In this document: one piece after another, positions 51,947-61,645 of the stretch
How the letters are laid out: the number at the start of each line of letters is the position of its first letter
Position numbering within the stretch: the stretch's first letter is position 1
Origin: Rhizobium sp. Root1334
GTDB taxonomy: Bacteria; Pseudomonadota; Alphaproteobacteria; Rhizobiales; Rhizobiaceae
Assembly: GCF_001426665.1 (NCBI RefSeq)
Contig: NZ_LMEY01000027.1
Location: 224,439-288,438 of the forward strand
Direction of reading: 5' to 3'
Length of the DNA stretch: 64,000 nucleotides
Notes under the pieces: generated by a model
Databases searched by the model: none
Told to the model about the DNA's origin: nothing
The model's input: only the letters and a program-made list of their open reading frames with translations
Made by a program: the position numbers and the translations under genes

Positions 51947-52653
51947 TTCACCTCCGTGGCTGAAAAACCGCCGGTGGCAGAAACCCAGAAATCGGCATCC
52001 TCGTAGTCCGTCGGATCGGCGATGCCTGCGAGATGAAAGGCCTCGCGCCGTTCGACACAGGTGCCGCAACGTCCACAGTGACGCAGGCCACCCTTGTAGC
52101 AGGACCAGGTCTCGGCGAACGGCGTATAATGCCGTGCACCGTCCTTAACGATATCGGCCTTCGATCCGTTCACATAAGGTGCGTAAAGCGTGACGCTGGC
52201 ATAGCCTTCCGTCGCGTGGTTCTGCATGGCCTGGAACGCGTCGATGAAACCTGGGCGGCAATCGGGATAGATGAAGTGATCGCCGCCATGCACGGCGGTC
52301 GCCACAGCATCCGCCTTCTGCGCAGCGGCAACGCCAAAGGCAATTGCCAGCATGATGGCGTTGCGGTTCGGCACGACTGTCGCCTTCATCGTTTCCTCGG
52401 CATAATGCCCATCGGGAACGGCGATATCGTCAGTCAGCGCCGAGCCGGTCAGATGCGCTCCGATCTGACCGATATCGATGATGTGATGCGGCACGCCAAG
52501 CCGGACGGCGCAGGCTGCGGCGAAATCCAGCTCCTTTTTGTGGCGCTGGCCGTAGTCGAACGAGAGAAGCGCTGTGAGCGTATGTTCGGCTGCCACCTTG
52601 TGGGCAAGCGAAACGGAATCCAATCCGCCGGAGCAGATCACGATGGTTTTCAT
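51943..52653 (-). CDS. queC: 7-cyano-7-deazaguanine synthase QueC
   Basis: This 236-residue protein has the PP-loop SGGLDS at residues 8-13. Zinc cysteines lie in the C-terminal block CYKGGLRHCGRCGTC. It makes preQ0 from carboxydeazaguanine with ATP and ammonia. It is the first gene of the queC-queD-queE operon. A probable preQ1 riboswitch in its short leader covers the ribosome binding site. Confidence 0.96.
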   Translation of the reverse strand: MKTIVICSGGLDSVSLAHKVAAEHTLTALLSFDYGQRHKKELDFAAACAVRLGVPHHIIDIGQIGAHLTGSALTDDIAVPDGHYAEETMKATVVPNRNAIMLAIAFGVAAAQKADAVATAVHGGDHFIYPDCRPGFIDAFQAMQNHATEGYASVTLYAPYVNGSKADIVKDGARHYTPFAETWSCYKGGLRHCGRCGTCVERREAFHLAGIADPTDYEDADFWVSATGGFSATEVK

Positions 52654-52657
52654 ATCT

Positions 52658-52692
52658 TAGTCCTTGTTTTGACCGGGTAGGCTGCGACCGGT
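52658..52692 (-). promoter_or_regulatory. Probable preQ1-I riboswitch in the queC leader
   Basis: On the minus strand the leader reads ACCGG, the loop TCGCAGCCTAC, CCGGT, then CAAAACAAGGACTA five bases before the queC ATG. A short stem with a C-rich loop followed by an A-rich tail that includes the ribosome binding site GGA is the layout of the small preQ1-I aptamer. Ligand binding would hide the GGA and lower translation, giving feedback on queuosine precursor synthesis. The call rests on pattern recall and gene context. Confidence 0.65.
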
Positions 52693-52809
52693 AAGCGAAG
52701 GGGCTCTTTAAGCCAAAGAACCCGGTTTGTGAATGGGGAAATCCGCTGACTTCTCAGCCCCGGTTGCGTAGAGTGCGGTGAAGCAAACCATCAAGGGAGA
52801 ATCACCCCC

Positions 52810-53820
52810 ATGCCCCTGGCCGGACTGGACATCGTCGTCATTGCCTTCGTCGTACTTGTTGTTCTCGTACTTTTCGCAGGCATCAAGACAGTACCGCAGG
52901 GATTTCGCTACACCGTTGAACGGTTCGGGCGCTATACCCGCACGCTGGAGCCCGGCCTCAACATCATCATCCCGTTCATCGACAAGATCGGCGCACGGAT
53001 GAACGTCATGGAACAGGTGCTCGACGTCCCGACACAGGAAGTCATCACCCGCGACAATGCCAGCTGCGCTGCCGATGCCGTCGCCTTCTACCAGGTGCTG
53101 AATGCCGCCGAGGCCGCCTATCAGGTCTCCGACCTGCAAAGCGCCATCCTCAACCTGACGATGACCAACATCCGTTCCGTCATGGGCTCGATGGACCTCG
53201 ATGAACTCCTGTCCAACCGCGAGATCATCAACGACAAGCTGCTGCATGTGGTCGATGAAGCCGTCGGCCCCTGGGGCATCAAGGTGACCCGTGTCGAGAT
53301 CAAGGACATCCAGCCGCCGAAGGATCTGGTCGATGCCATGGCCCGCCAGATGAAGGCCGAACGCGAAAAGCGCGCTCAAGTGCTGGAAGCCGAAGGTTCG
53401 CGCAATGCCCAGATCCTGCGCGCCGAAGGTGCCAAGCAGTCGGCCATCCTGCAGGCCGAAGGTCAGCGGGAAGCCGCTTTCCGCGACGCTGAAGCCCGCG
53501 AACGTCTGGCCGAGGCCGAAGCCAAAGCCACCAAGATGGTTTCCGAAGCCATTGCCGCCGGCGATGTACAGGCAATCAACTACTTCGTCGCCCAGAAATA
53601 TACCGAAGCGATGGCCTCGATCGGCACCGCCCCCAATTCCAAGATCGTGCTGATGCCAATGGAAGCTTCCTCGCTGATCGGTTCGCTCGGCGGCATCGGT
53701 GCGATTGCCCGCGAAGTCTTCGGCAATGGCGGCGGTGATACACCCGCACCGGCACGCCAGGTAACGCCGCGCACGGTTCCCGTCCGCAATCCGTTTGATA
53801 CGGCCAGGCAGGAAGGATGA
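52810..53820 (+). CDS. SPFH/Band 7 membrane protein (QmcA/stomatin-like)
   Basis: This 336-residue protein has an N-terminal membrane anchor (residues 5-23). The SPFH domain follows (VPQGFRYTVERFGRYTRTLEPGLN and DAVAFYQVLNAAEAAYQV). A long coiled coil spans about 180-240 (KAEREKRAQVLEAEGSRNAQ). Such proteins form large ring cages at the inner membrane and modulate membrane proteases. It is followed by the nfeD-type gene with three bases between, the standard pair. Confidence 0.93.
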   Translation: MPLAGLDIVVIAFVVLVVLVLFAGIKTVPQGFRYTVERFGRYTRTLEPGLNIIIPFIDKIGARMNVMEQVLDVPTQEVITRDNASCAADAVAFYQVLNAAEAAYQVSDLQSAILNLTMTNIRSVMGSMDLDELLSNREIINDKLLHVVDEAVGPWGIKVTRVEIKDIQPPKDLVDAMARQMKAEREKRAQVLEAEGSRNAQILRAEGAKQSAILQAEGQREAAFRDAEARERLAEAEAKATKMVSEAIAAGDVQAINYFVAQKYTEAMASIGTAPNSKIVLMPMEASSLIGSLGGIGAIAREVFGNGGGDTPAPARQVTPRTVPVRNPFDTARQEG

Positions 53821-53823
53821 TCG

Positions 53824-54282
53824 ATGATCGAACACATCATCCTCGAACTTGGCCCCTGGTGCTGGTGGGTGCTGGGCCTCGTACTCCTGGCAGCTGAAGT
53901 CGTCGCGCCCGGCGTCTTTCTTGTCTGGATCGGCATAGCCGCCATTATCACCGGCGCCCTCTCGCTTCTGTTCTGGGAGGCCGGTTTCTGGGTCTGGCAG
54001 GCGCAACTGGTGTTTTTTGCCATTCTCTCGGTCGCGGCCGCCGTCATCGGCCGCCGGCTCCTTGCCCGTTCGGGCAATACATCGGACGAACCGCTGCTCA
54101 ACCAGCGCGGCGCGCGTCTCATCGGCCGCACCGCCGTGCTGGAACAGCCGATTCTCGAAGGGCGCGGCCGGATCCGGCTCGACGCAACCACCTGGCCCAT
54201 CAACGGACCGGACCTGCCGGCGGGTAGCCGCGTCAAGGTGACTGGCAGCAGCGGCAGCCACCTGATCGTCGAAAGCGCCTGA
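53824..54282 (+). CDS. NfeD-family short membrane protein
   Basis: This 152-residue protein has hydrophobic segments at about 12-30, 35-52 and 58-77. A small OB-fold domain follows (LIGRTAVLEQPILEGRGRIRL to the end). It has no protease domain, so it is the short form that works with an SPFH partner, here the preceding gene. The pair probably organises membrane domains. Confidence 0.92.
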   Translation: MIEHIILELGPWCWWVLGLVLLAAEVVAPGVFLVWIGIAAIITGALSLLFWEAGFWVWQAQLVFFAILSVAAAVIGRRLLARSGNTSDEPLLNQRGARLIGRTAVLEQPILEGRGRIRLDATTWPINGPDLPAGSRVKVTGSSGSHLIVESA

Positions 54283-54376
54283 AATTAAAGCCGAATGCCA
54301 TTTCGGAAAGGAATGGTTAACTACATCCGTTTACGGTTGCTCAACACTGGTAAACGGATTTCCGGGCATTCGGCAG

Positions 54377-55846
54377 ATGACGCCATTCTACCCACGCACG
54401 AAGAGGACGAACCTCCCGCGCCCGGCAGCTGCTGCGGCCTGGTTGATGGCTGGCTGCGCGATGTTTTTGCCGCAAACTCTCTCCGCTCAGGCCCTTCTTC
54501 CCGCAACGGACGGCACGGCTGCAAGCAACACAACCACGCCGAATGCCGTAACGCTTCCTGGCGCCACGCCGGTGCAGGATGCAGCAATCACCACCGGCTC
54601 GATCAGCACCGATGCCGGCGAACCGCTGCTCAACGACCCGATGATCGATGAGGACATGGCCCGCACCAACCTGCGGGAAAATACCGTCGATGGCCTCCGG
54701 TCGCAGCTCGATATCGATCGCAACGATGCGCAGGGGATCCGCCTGGGTAGCTTCACCCTGAAGCCGACGCTTGGCCAGACCTACAATTTCGAGAGCAACA
54801 AGACCGGCGACTCGAAGGAAAACCGCAGCTATCTGGAGACCGGCCTGAAAGGCACGCTCACCTCGGACTGGTCCCGTCACCAGTTGACGGTCACTGGCGA
54901 AGGCACATGGCAGCGCAATGTTTCCGGCACCGGCGAGACCGAGCCGACGGCCGACATCGAAGCGGCCCTGCGGCTCGACCTGTCCGAGCAGACCACAGCG
55001 ACGCTGAAGGCCGGTTACCATTTCGAGCGCGAGGATTCGTCCGATCCAAACGCCATCAGTAGGGCGACGAGCCAGTCCGACGTCAACCAGTATACACTCG
55101 GCGCCGGAATAGAACGCGATTTCGGTATCCTGCGGGGTTCCGCCAAGGTCGATTTCGATCGATACACCTATGGCGACGTGGAACTTGAGAACGGCAGCAG
55201 CCTGTCGCGCAAGGATCGAAACCGCAATGCGGGCGCTGTCACCGTACGGGTCGGTTACGAGCTTTCGCCCGCGCTTATTCCCTTCATCGAGGCATCGGCC
55301 GGCAAGTCGATTTACGACCTTCGCAAAGACATGCTCGGATACGAGAGATCCTATGACAGCTACGGTGCCCGCGCTGGTATCGAGGCCGATCTTGGCGAGA
55401 AGCTCAACGGCGAGATCGCGCTCGGTTATCAGACTTACAGGTTCGACGACAACCGGCTCGATGAGTTGAGGGGCTTCACCGTCGACGGCACGATCAACTG
55501 GTCACCGCAGCGCGGTACCAATATCGCCTATGGCGTCTCCACCGGTCTCGATCCATCGACGACCCCGGGGGAAAGCGGTGCCATGGTCTATACGCTGAGC
55601 AGCCGGGCAACCCACGAACTGCGCACCGCCCTCGTGGCGCGGCTATCCAACAGCCTGACCTTCCGCAATTTCCCCAGCGGCAATTCAGATGACGAAAAAG
55701 TCTGGCTGACGGGTGCCGGCCTTACCTGGGATCTCAACCGCTACCTCGCCCTGACCGGCGATGTCAGCTATGAGCACACGGATCGCGACAGCGGCCCTTC
55801 GACCAACATCGCTCGCGTCGGCGTCGGGCTGACGCTGCGCCGCTGA
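54377..55846 (+). CDS. Outer-membrane beta-barrel protein
   Basis: This 489-residue protein has a signal peptide (about 1-38, ending TLSAQA). A threonine- and alanine-rich disordered stretch follows, and from about residue 115 there are alternating amphipathic strands (GSFTLKPTLGQTYNFES, YHFERED, IPFIEASAGKSIYDL). It ends in VGVGLTLRR, as barrel proteins often do. It resembles the BBP2-type barrel family of rhizobia. No partner gene is evident. The start has a weak ribosome binding site, and a start 24 codons downstream is conceivable. Confidence 0.82.
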   Translation: MTPFYPRTKRTNLPRPAAAAAWLMAGCAMFLPQTLSAQALLPATDGTAASNTTTPNAVTLPGATPVQDAAITTGSISTDAGEPLLNDPMIDEDMARTNLRENTVDGLRSQLDIDRNDAQGIRLGSFTLKPTLGQTYNFESNKTGDSKENRSYLETGLKGTLTSDWSRHQLTVTGEGTWQRNVSGTGETEPTADIEAALRLDLSEQTTATLKAGYHFEREDSSDPNAISRATSQSDVNQYTLGAGIERDFGILRGSAKVDFDRYTYGDVELENGSSLSRKDRNRNAGAVTVRVGYELSPALIPFIEASAGKSIYDLRKDMLGYERSYDSYGARAGIEADLGEKLNGEIALGYQTYRFDDNRLDELRGFTVDGTINWSPQRGTNIAYGVSTGLDPSTTPGESGAMVYTLSSRATHELRTALVARLSNSLTFRNFPSGNSDDEKVWLTGAGLTWDLNRYLALTGDVSYEHTDRDSGPSTNIARVGVGLTLRR

Positions 55847-55864
55847 TCCGGAAAGTGGTCAAAC

Positions 55865-55904
55865 AAGAGCCCCCACTGACGGTTTCGTCAGCGGGGCTCT
55901 TTTT
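55865..55904. terminator. Bidirectional terminator between the barrel gene and galU
   Basis: AAGAGCCCCCACTGACG pairs with CGTCAGCGGGGCTCTT with one mismatch and a short TTT loop region, followed by T residues. It lies between two convergent genes and can serve both. Confidence 0.85.
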
Positions 55905-55917
55905 CTATCGGCTGGGC

Positions 55918-56805
55918 TTATTTCAGGCCCTGAAGCAAAGCCTTCAGCGGGCCTTCCACGCCCGGCCGGATGTCGCCGCGCGCCAGGGCAAACGCGACGT
56001 TGGCCAGGATGAAGCCCTCTTTCATGCCGCAGTCATAGGTGTTGCCGCGGAAATGATACCCGGCAAAATCCTGCGTCTGGGCAAGCTTCAGCATGCCATC
56101 GGTCAGCTGGATCTCGTTGCCGGCGCCGCGCTCCTGGGTGGCGAGGATCGAGAAGATTTCCGGCTGCAGGATATAGCGGCCGTTGATGAAGAAGTTCGAC
56201 GGGGCCGTGCCCTGCGGTGGCTTTTCGACCATCTTGGTGATCTTGAACCCGTCGCCGACCTTTTCGCCCGCGCCGACGATCCCGTATTTATGGGTCTGGT
56301 CGGGGGCACATTCCTCGACGGCGATGACGTTGCCGCCGCTCTGCTCGTAAAGCTCGACCATGCCCTTGAGGCAGCCCTTTTCGGCCTGCATGATCATGTC
56401 GGGCAAAAGCAGCGCAAAGGGCTCGTCACCAACCAGTTCGCGCGCACACCAGACGGCATGGCCAAGACCGAGCGGCGATTGCTGGCGGGTAAAGCTGGTG
56501 CTGCCGGCAACCGGCAGAATGCCTTCAAGCAGCGTCAGTTCGGCCGTCTTGTTGCGTTCACGCAAGGTCTGTTCCAATTCGACCTGGATGTCGAAATAAT
56601 CCTCGATCACATGCTTGCTGCGGCCGGTGACGAAGATCAGATGTTCGATGCCGGCGTTCAGCGCCTCGTCCACCACATACTGGATCACCGGCTTGTCGAC
56701 GACAGTCAGCATTTCCTTGGGAACGGCTTTGGTCGCGGGCAGGAACCGGGTTCCAAGACCAGCGACGGGGAAAACGGCTTTACGAACTTTACGCTTGTCA
56801 GTCAT
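55918..56805 (-). CDS. galU: UTP-glucose-1-phosphate uridylyltransferase
   Basis: The ATG at 56805 has GGAG at the right distance and gives 295 residues. The nucleotidyltransferase motif [17 protein letters not shown] opens the protein, followed by [19 protein letters not shown] and the VEKPP block with the catalytic lysine. It makes UDP-glucose for exopolysaccharide, lipopolysaccharide and cyclic glucan synthesis. It appears monocistronic. Confidence 0.95.
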   Translation of the reverse strand: MTDKRKVRKAVFPVAGLGTRFLPATKAVPKEMLTVVDKPVIQYVVDEALNAGIEHLIFVTGRSKHVIEDYFDIQVELEQTLRERNKTAELTLLEGILPVAGSTSFTRQQSPLGLGHAVWCARELVGDEPFALLLPDMIMQAEKGCLKGMVELYEQSGGNVIAVEECAPDQTHKYGIVGAGEKVGDGFKITKMVEKPPQGTAPSNFFINGRYILQPEIFSILATQERGAGNEIQLTDGMLKLAQTQDFAGYHFRGNTYDCGMKEGFILANVAFALARGDIRPGVEGPLKALLQGLK

Positions 56806-57108
56806 TGACATCTCCAGGATCACGGCACTGTGATTTAAATCGGTTAGGGTTTGTATCAATAGGGAATAAACGTCAAATTGCTATTTTTTTGCAAAGGAAG
56901 ACCTTACCACCCATTCATGGTAAAGAATTTGTTGACTTCATTTTCGTAAGATTCCGGTCCTGGCGGTTGCCTCCTGGGCCGGACAGCCCGAGAATGGAAC
57001 CACATGTATGCAACCCATACATGAAGCTGGCTCTAAAACTGTAAATTTGCGCACCGCCGGTCAACCTCCTGATCGCAGCAGAGCGCCGACCAACGGAAAC
57101 GACAGCTG
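56806..57108. other. Intergenic region between divergent galU and the lytic transglycosylase gene
   Basis: These 303 bp are AT-rich in the middle (56880-56945) and must contain both promoters. I see no open frame with a ribosome binding site and no inverted repeat longer than 8 bp. Confidence 0.4.
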
Positions 57109-58329
57109 ATGACAAAGACCCGAAACACTCTTCTTCGCTGTGCTGCCGCCGCGTTCATGACCGCCGCAGCCCTGTTTTCCCCGTCGACAGCCTCGGCTGA
57201 CGCGGGCTTCGAGACCTGGATCAACAGCTTCTATGCCACGGCAGCCAAGAGCGGCATCACCAAGGCAACCTACCGCCAGGCCTTTGCCGGCGTGAAGACA
57301 CCCGATCCCGATGTGCTGCAAAAGGCTGCCTATCAGCCCGAGTTCAAGAGCAAGATCTGGGAATATATCGACAGCCGCGTCAATCCCTACACCCGCAAGG
57401 TTGGTCAGGAGATGTCGGTCAAGCATGGCCGTACGCTCGCCGCACTTGAGAAGCATTTCGGTGTCGACAGGAACGTGCTCTTGGCCATCTGGTCGATGGA
57501 ATCCAATTATGGTGCCGTCCTGGAAAAGGACGATCGCCTGCATTACGTCCCACGCGCACTCGCCACTTTGGCCTATGCTGACCCGAAACGGTCCAAATAT
57601 GCCAAGACGCAGCTGATCGCCGCTCTGAAGATCCTGCAGAATGGCGATGTGACCCCGCGTGAACTGAACGGTTCCTGGGCGGGCGCCATGGGCCACACGC
57701 AGTTCATTCCGACCAGCTACCTGCTCTACGCGATCGATGCCGACGGCAATGGCCACAAGGACATCTGGAACTCGGTGCCGGACGCCTTGGCGACGGCGGC
57801 CAACCTGTTGAAGAAGAATGGCTGGCAATCGGGGCAGACCTGGGGCTATGAAGTCGCGCCGCCGAGAAACGGCAGCCAGTATGCCGGCCAGACGAAAACG
57901 GTTGCCCAGTGGGCAGCCCTCGGGTTCACGCGCCCCAACGGCAAGGGCTTCCGCAACGGCGACACCCGGGCTGAGCTGAAAATGCCCGGCGGCGATGGTA
58001 GCCCCGGCTTCCTGATGACCAAGAATTTCTTCGTCATCAAGCGCTACAACGCGTCCGACTCCTATGCCCTGGGCGTCGGTCTTCTGGCCGACGAGATTGC
58101 CGGCTATGGCGGCATGCAGCAGGCCTGGAGCCGCCCGGATGGTTCGCTCGACATCAAGCAGAAGTTCGAGCTGCAGACCCGACTGAAGGAGCTCGGCTAT
58201 TACGACGGTGAAGTCGATGGCAACTTCGGCTCCGGCTCGAAAGCCGCAATCCAGGCCTTCCAGAACCGCAATGGCCTCTCCCCCGACGGTGAGCCGACGC
58301 AGCACCTGCTGAAGGCCCTGCGGAAATAG
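57109..58329 (+). CDS. Lytic murein transglycosylase, MltB family, with peptidoglycan-binding domain
   Basis: This 406-residue protein has a signal peptide (about 1-31, ending ASADA). The SLT_2 domain (about 32-330) carries the catalytic glutamate in WSMESNYG, plus GSWAGAMGHTQFIPTSY. A PG_binding_1 domain lies at the C terminus (about 345-406, LQTRLKELGYYDGEVDGNFG). It cuts glycan strands of peptidoglycan in the periplasm, forming anhydromuropeptides. It has no lipobox, so it is a soluble form. Confidence 0.93.
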   Translation: MTKTRNTLLRCAAAAFMTAAALFSPSTASADAGFETWINSFYATAAKSGITKATYRQAFAGVKTPDPDVLQKAAYQPEFKSKIWEYIDSRVNPYTRKVGQEMSVKHGRTLAALEKHFGVDRNVLLAIWSMESNYGAVLEKDDRLHYVPRALATLAYADPKRSKYAKTQLIAALKILQNGDVTPRELNGSWAGAMGHTQFIPTSYLLYAIDADGNGHKDIWNSVPDALATAANLLKKNGWQSGQTWGYEVAPPRNGSQYAGQTKTVAQWAALGFTRPNGKGFRNGDTRAELKMPGGDGSPGFLMTKNFFVIKRYNASDSYALGVGLLADEIAGYGGMQQAWSRPDGSLDIKQKFELQTRLKELGYYDGEVDGNFGSGSKAAIQAFQNRNGLSPDGEPTQHLLKALRK

Positions 58330-58469
58330 GTGCGGCCGGGAGCATCAGACGCTCTCAATTGCGGCACAATGCGGATGCATGCTTCGCGCAACGCCTTTCG
58401 AAGGAGAGGCGTTGCGCATTTGTCTAGAGACACTTTCAACGTCAGTGCAGATCAGTACGGAACAGGTGC

Positions 58470-59696
58470 ATGAGCGGCAGAAACAGCAGCAACGGCTTTC
58501 ACCGGTTGTTCAACGGTCTGATCGTCGTTGCGATCGGCTTGACTGCATTCGTCATGGAACCACCACGCCCGGCGCAGGCGCAGGAGCGCCGTACCATTCT
58601 CGACATGCTGTTCGGGTTCGGCCGCCGCCAGCCGCCACCGGTTTATGACGACGCTCCGATCTACGAGCCGCGGCAGAGACAGCCACAACAGCAGCAACGC
58701 CCGAAGGCCAGAAAGACGCAGCAGAAAGCGAAACCGGCCCCGGTCGAACCCGCTCCTGTCGTCGTCGAAAAGCTGGAGACCGCCAAGAAAGTCCTCGTCG
58801 TCGGCGACTTCATGGCCGGCAGCCTCGGTGACGGATTGAAGACTGCCTTCGAGACAACCCCCGGCATCGTTATCGAAACCCGCGCCAACGGCTCATCGGG
58901 CCTCGTGCGTGAGGATTATTTCAACTGGCCGGAAAACCTGCCCGCCTACATCACTGAGACGAAGCCGGCGCTGATTATCATCAGCCTCGGTGCCAATGAG
59001 CGCCAGCAGATGGCGATCGGCAGCGAGAAGGAAAAGTTCCGGACTGACAGTTGGCTTGCCGAGTACACCCGCAGGACCGGCGCCTTCGCGGCCCTTGCCC
59101 GCAAGGACAAGACGCCGCTGCTCTGGGTTGGCATGCCGCCCTTCCAGTCGACATCGATGACGGCCGACATGGTGACGCTGAACGGTATCTTCCGCACGGA
59201 AACCGAGAAGGTGGGTGGCACGTTTGTCGATATCTGGGACGGGTTCGTCGATGAGGACGGCAAGTTCGTTATGACGGGCTCCGACATCAACGGCCAGCAG
59301 GTCCGCCTGCGCGGATCAGACGGCATCAACCTCACCAAGGCCGGCAAGCGCAAGCTTGCCTTCTACGTGGAGAAGGACATCCGCAAGCTGTTGGGCGATG
59401 CAGCTGCCTCGGCCCAGGACATTCCCGGCGCCGACGGCATGAAGGATCTGGTCGTGGCTGCCCCCACCGCCAACGAAGACATCATCCAGACCCAGCCGAT
59501 CGGTCTTGACGATCCTGAACTTGACGGCAGCGCCACGCTGCTCGGCGGCGGCGCCACCCTGACCAGCAACGGCAAAAGCCCGCGCGACCGTCTCGTCGAA
59601 AAAGGCGAAGTCGCCGAAGCCCCCGTGGGCCGGGTGGATGATTTCCGGCTGTCAAAACCGGAAACGGTGATCAGCAATCCCGTCATTCGCAACTGA
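58470..59696 (+). CDS. DUF459 SGNH-hydrolase family protein
   Basis: This 408-residue protein has a hydrophobic N-terminal segment (about 15-31) followed by a proline- and glutamine-rich linker (residues 50-90). The SGNH fold begins at VLVVGDFMAGSLGDGLK, where the catalytic serine would be at SLGDG, with IISLGANERQQ as the next block. The first block reads GDFMAGS rather than GDSL. The family is thought to act on cell-envelope glycans as acetyl esterase or transferase. It lies 140 bp after the lytic transglycosylase on the same strand. Confidence 0.87.
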   Translation: MSGRNSSNGFHRLFNGLIVVAIGLTAFVMEPPRPAQAQERRTILDMLFGFGRRQPPPVYDDAPIYEPRQRQPQQQQRPKARKTQQKAKPAPVEPAPVVVEKLETAKKVLVVGDFMAGSLGDGLKTAFETTPGIVIETRANGSSGLVREDYFNWPENLPAYITETKPALIIISLGANERQQMAIGSEKEKFRTDSWLAEYTRRTGAFAALARKDKTPLLWVGMPPFQSTSMTADMVTLNGIFRTETEKVGGTFVDIWDGFVDEDGKFVMTGSDINGQQVRLRGSDGINLTKAGKRKLAFYVEKDIRKLLGDAAASAQDIPGADGMKDLVVAAPTANEDIIQTQPIGLDDPELDGSATLLGGGATLTSNGKSPRDRLVEKGEVAEAPVGRVDDFRLSKPETVISNPVIRN

Positions 59697-59723
59697 TACC
59701 AGGGATCCTTCGGCAAACAGAGA

Positions 59724-59760
59724 AACCCCATCCTCCTTCCGCCAGGAGGATGGGGTCTTC
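59724..59760. terminator. Hairpin between DUF459 gene and degP
   Basis: CCCCATCCTCC and GGAGGATGGGG form an 11-bp stem with an 8-base loop in the space between convergent genes. The flanking A and T runs are short, so it is a moderate terminator candidate for both directions. Confidence 0.7.
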
Positions 59761-59798
59761 AGCAGCCCGCATCTTGCGAATAAGGCTGCCAACCGAGG

Positions 59799-61298
59799 TC
59801 AGGCGGCCGCGAACGGCACTGCGATAAAGGTCTTCTGATCACCGCGCTCGATGAGCAACAGCACCGACTTGCGGCCGGTCTTCACCGCATTGGCGATCGC
59901 TGTCTTGACGTCACCGGCACTCACGACAGCCTTGTCGTTGACTGAAACGATGACATCGCCTGCCTGGATACCGGCCGCGGCAGCCGGCTTGTCCGGGTTG
60001 ACCTTGGCAACGACGGCACCCGTGACATTGTCAGGCAGGTTCAGTTGCTGGCGGACATCCGGCGTCAGGTCGGCAAGCGCCACGCCGATGCTCGGCCCGG
60101 TCTGCACCTTGCTGTCATCCTTGGCGGCGGACGCCTGCTTCTGGTCGCCATCATTGCCACCGACAGTAACGCTGAGGTCGACGATCTTGCCATCACGCCA
60201 GACGGTCATGGCTTCCTTTGCACCCGGCGACAGATCGGCAACCAGCCGCGACAGATCGTGCGGCGACTTCACGGCCTCATTGCCGACCGTCATGACGATA
60301 TCGCCCGTCTTCAGGCCCGCCTGTGCTGCGGGGGTACCCGCATTGACGGCAGCCACCAGAGCGCCTTCCGCCTTGGTCAGGCCAACGGCGTCGGCAACGT
60401 CTGCCGTTACCGGCTGGATCTGCACGCCGAGATAACCGTGATCGATCGATCCGCTCTTTTCGAGCTTGGCGACGATCTTCTGCGCCTGATCGGAGGGGAT
60501 GGCGAAACCGACACCAACACTACCGCCATTCGGCGAGTAGATCGCGGTGTTGATGCCAACGACATTGCCTGAGTGATCGACAAGCGGGCCACCGGAATTA
60601 CCGTGGTTGATCGGTGCGTCGATCTGGATGAAGTCGTCATAGGGGCCGCTGTGCAAATCGCGGCCACGGGCCGAAACGATACCGGCCGTCACTGTCGTGC
60701 CAATGCCAAACGGATTGCCGATTGCCAATATCTGGTCGCCCAGCTTCAGGGTATCGGAATCGCCCCAGGCGAGTGTGGCAAGCGGCTTACCGGCGGTGAT
60801 CTTCAGCACGGCGAGGTCGGACTTCGGATCCGCGCCCAGAAGCTTGGCCGGCAGTTCCGTTCCGTCATCAAGCGTTACCTTGATGTCGATAGCGTTGTCG
60901 ATGACATGATTGTTGGTGACGATGATGCCGTCGCTGCTGACGATAAAACCGGATCCGAGAGCCATGGCGCGTTCACCGTCCTGGTGTTGCGGCGCCTGTT
61001 TCGGCATCGGAATACCCTGCTGCTCGAAGAACTGGCGGAACTGCTCGTCCATCGGCGAATTGCTGCCGCTATCGCTCACGTCGGTCGCCTTCATCGTCGT
61101 GGTAATGGTCACGACCGCCGGCTTGTCGAGAGAAACGACATCCGCGAAAGATCCGTTGGTGGCGAGCGGCGCGATGGCAGGTGCGGACGCTGCCATTGCA
61201 GTTGTTGAATGGATGGTGAAGGGCAACGCCGCCGCGCCGACCAAGAAGGCGGCTCCGACCAGCGCTGCGGCACGGTGAGTCAGGAGAATGTTAGACAT
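59799..61298 (-). CDS. DegP/HtrA-type periplasmic serine protease
   Basis: The start at 61298 gives 499 residues with a signal peptide (about 1-36). The catalytic triad is H131 (TNNHVID), D161 (SDLAVL) and S235 (GNSGGP). Two PDZ domains follow (LGVQIQPVTADVADAVGL and VALADLTPDVRQQLNLP). The residue before GNSGGP is histidine (INHGNSGGP) where most family members have proline. The protein is a Do-type protease/chaperone for misfolded envelope proteins. The 31 codons upstream of the chosen start lack a signal character. Confidence 0.93.
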   Translation of the reverse strand: MSNILLTHRAAALVGAAFLVGAAALPFTIHSTTAMAASAPAIAPLATNGSFADVVSLDKPAVVTITTTMKATDVSDSGSNSPMDEQFRQFFEQQGIPMPKQAPQHQDGERAMALGSGFIVSSDGIIVTNNHVIDNAIDIKVTLDDGTELPAKLLGADPKSDLAVLKITAGKPLATLAWGDSDTLKLGDQILAIGNPFGIGTTVTAGIVSARGRDLHSGPYDDFIQIDAPINHGNSGGPLVDHSGNVVGINTAIYSPNGGSVGVGFAIPSDQAQKIVAKLEKSGSIDHGYLGVQIQPVTADVADAVGLTKAEGALVAAVNAGTPAAQAGLKTGDIVMTVGNEAVKSPHDLSRLVADLSPGAKEAMTVWRDGKIVDLSVTVGGNDGDQKQASAAKDDSKVQTGPSIGVALADLTPDVRQQLNLPDNVTGAVVAKVNPDKPAAAAGIQAGDVIVSVNDKAVVSAGDVKTAIANAVKTGRKSVLLLIERGDQKTFIAVPFAAA

Positions 61299-61645
61299 GA
61301 CAAAGGGTCCCTTACGAACTCGTTGGGGTGCGGCGTCATGGTTCCCGGTCATGGGAACGCGGCGTCGGGTGATCGGCAGCGTTCTTTTCAAGAAGAAACT
61401 TCAGAAAACCGTCAGTATTGGCGGAAAATACTGAACTCCCAAGAATTACGCTTGAGATGAATATTATAGGCACTACGAATATTTACAAATTAAAGGTTTA
61501 TTACCGTTTCATTGCAGCAAGTTAATGTTGCATCGATTCGCGCCGCCATCATTGAGCCCAATTTCCAGCAGTCGCAGAACGGCAAACGCCGCGCACCAGA
61601 CGGCACGCGGCGTTCCAAACCGGTTTCACCCGCGACCGCGCTGGA
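61299..61645. promoter_or_regulatory. Upstream region of degP and downstream region of gltD
   Basis: These 347 bp hold no gene. An inverted repeat CAGTATT/AATACTG lies at 61413-61433, about 115 bp before the degP start, and an AT-rich block at 61440-61510 fits a promoter. At 61585-61614 the arms AACGCCGCG and CGCGGCGTT make a hairpin after the gltD stop that may act as its terminator, although no T-run follows. Confidence 0.5.

Noticed and set aside
52708..54261. 517-codon open frame on the minus strand
   Set aside because: Shadow of the SPFH and NfeD genes.
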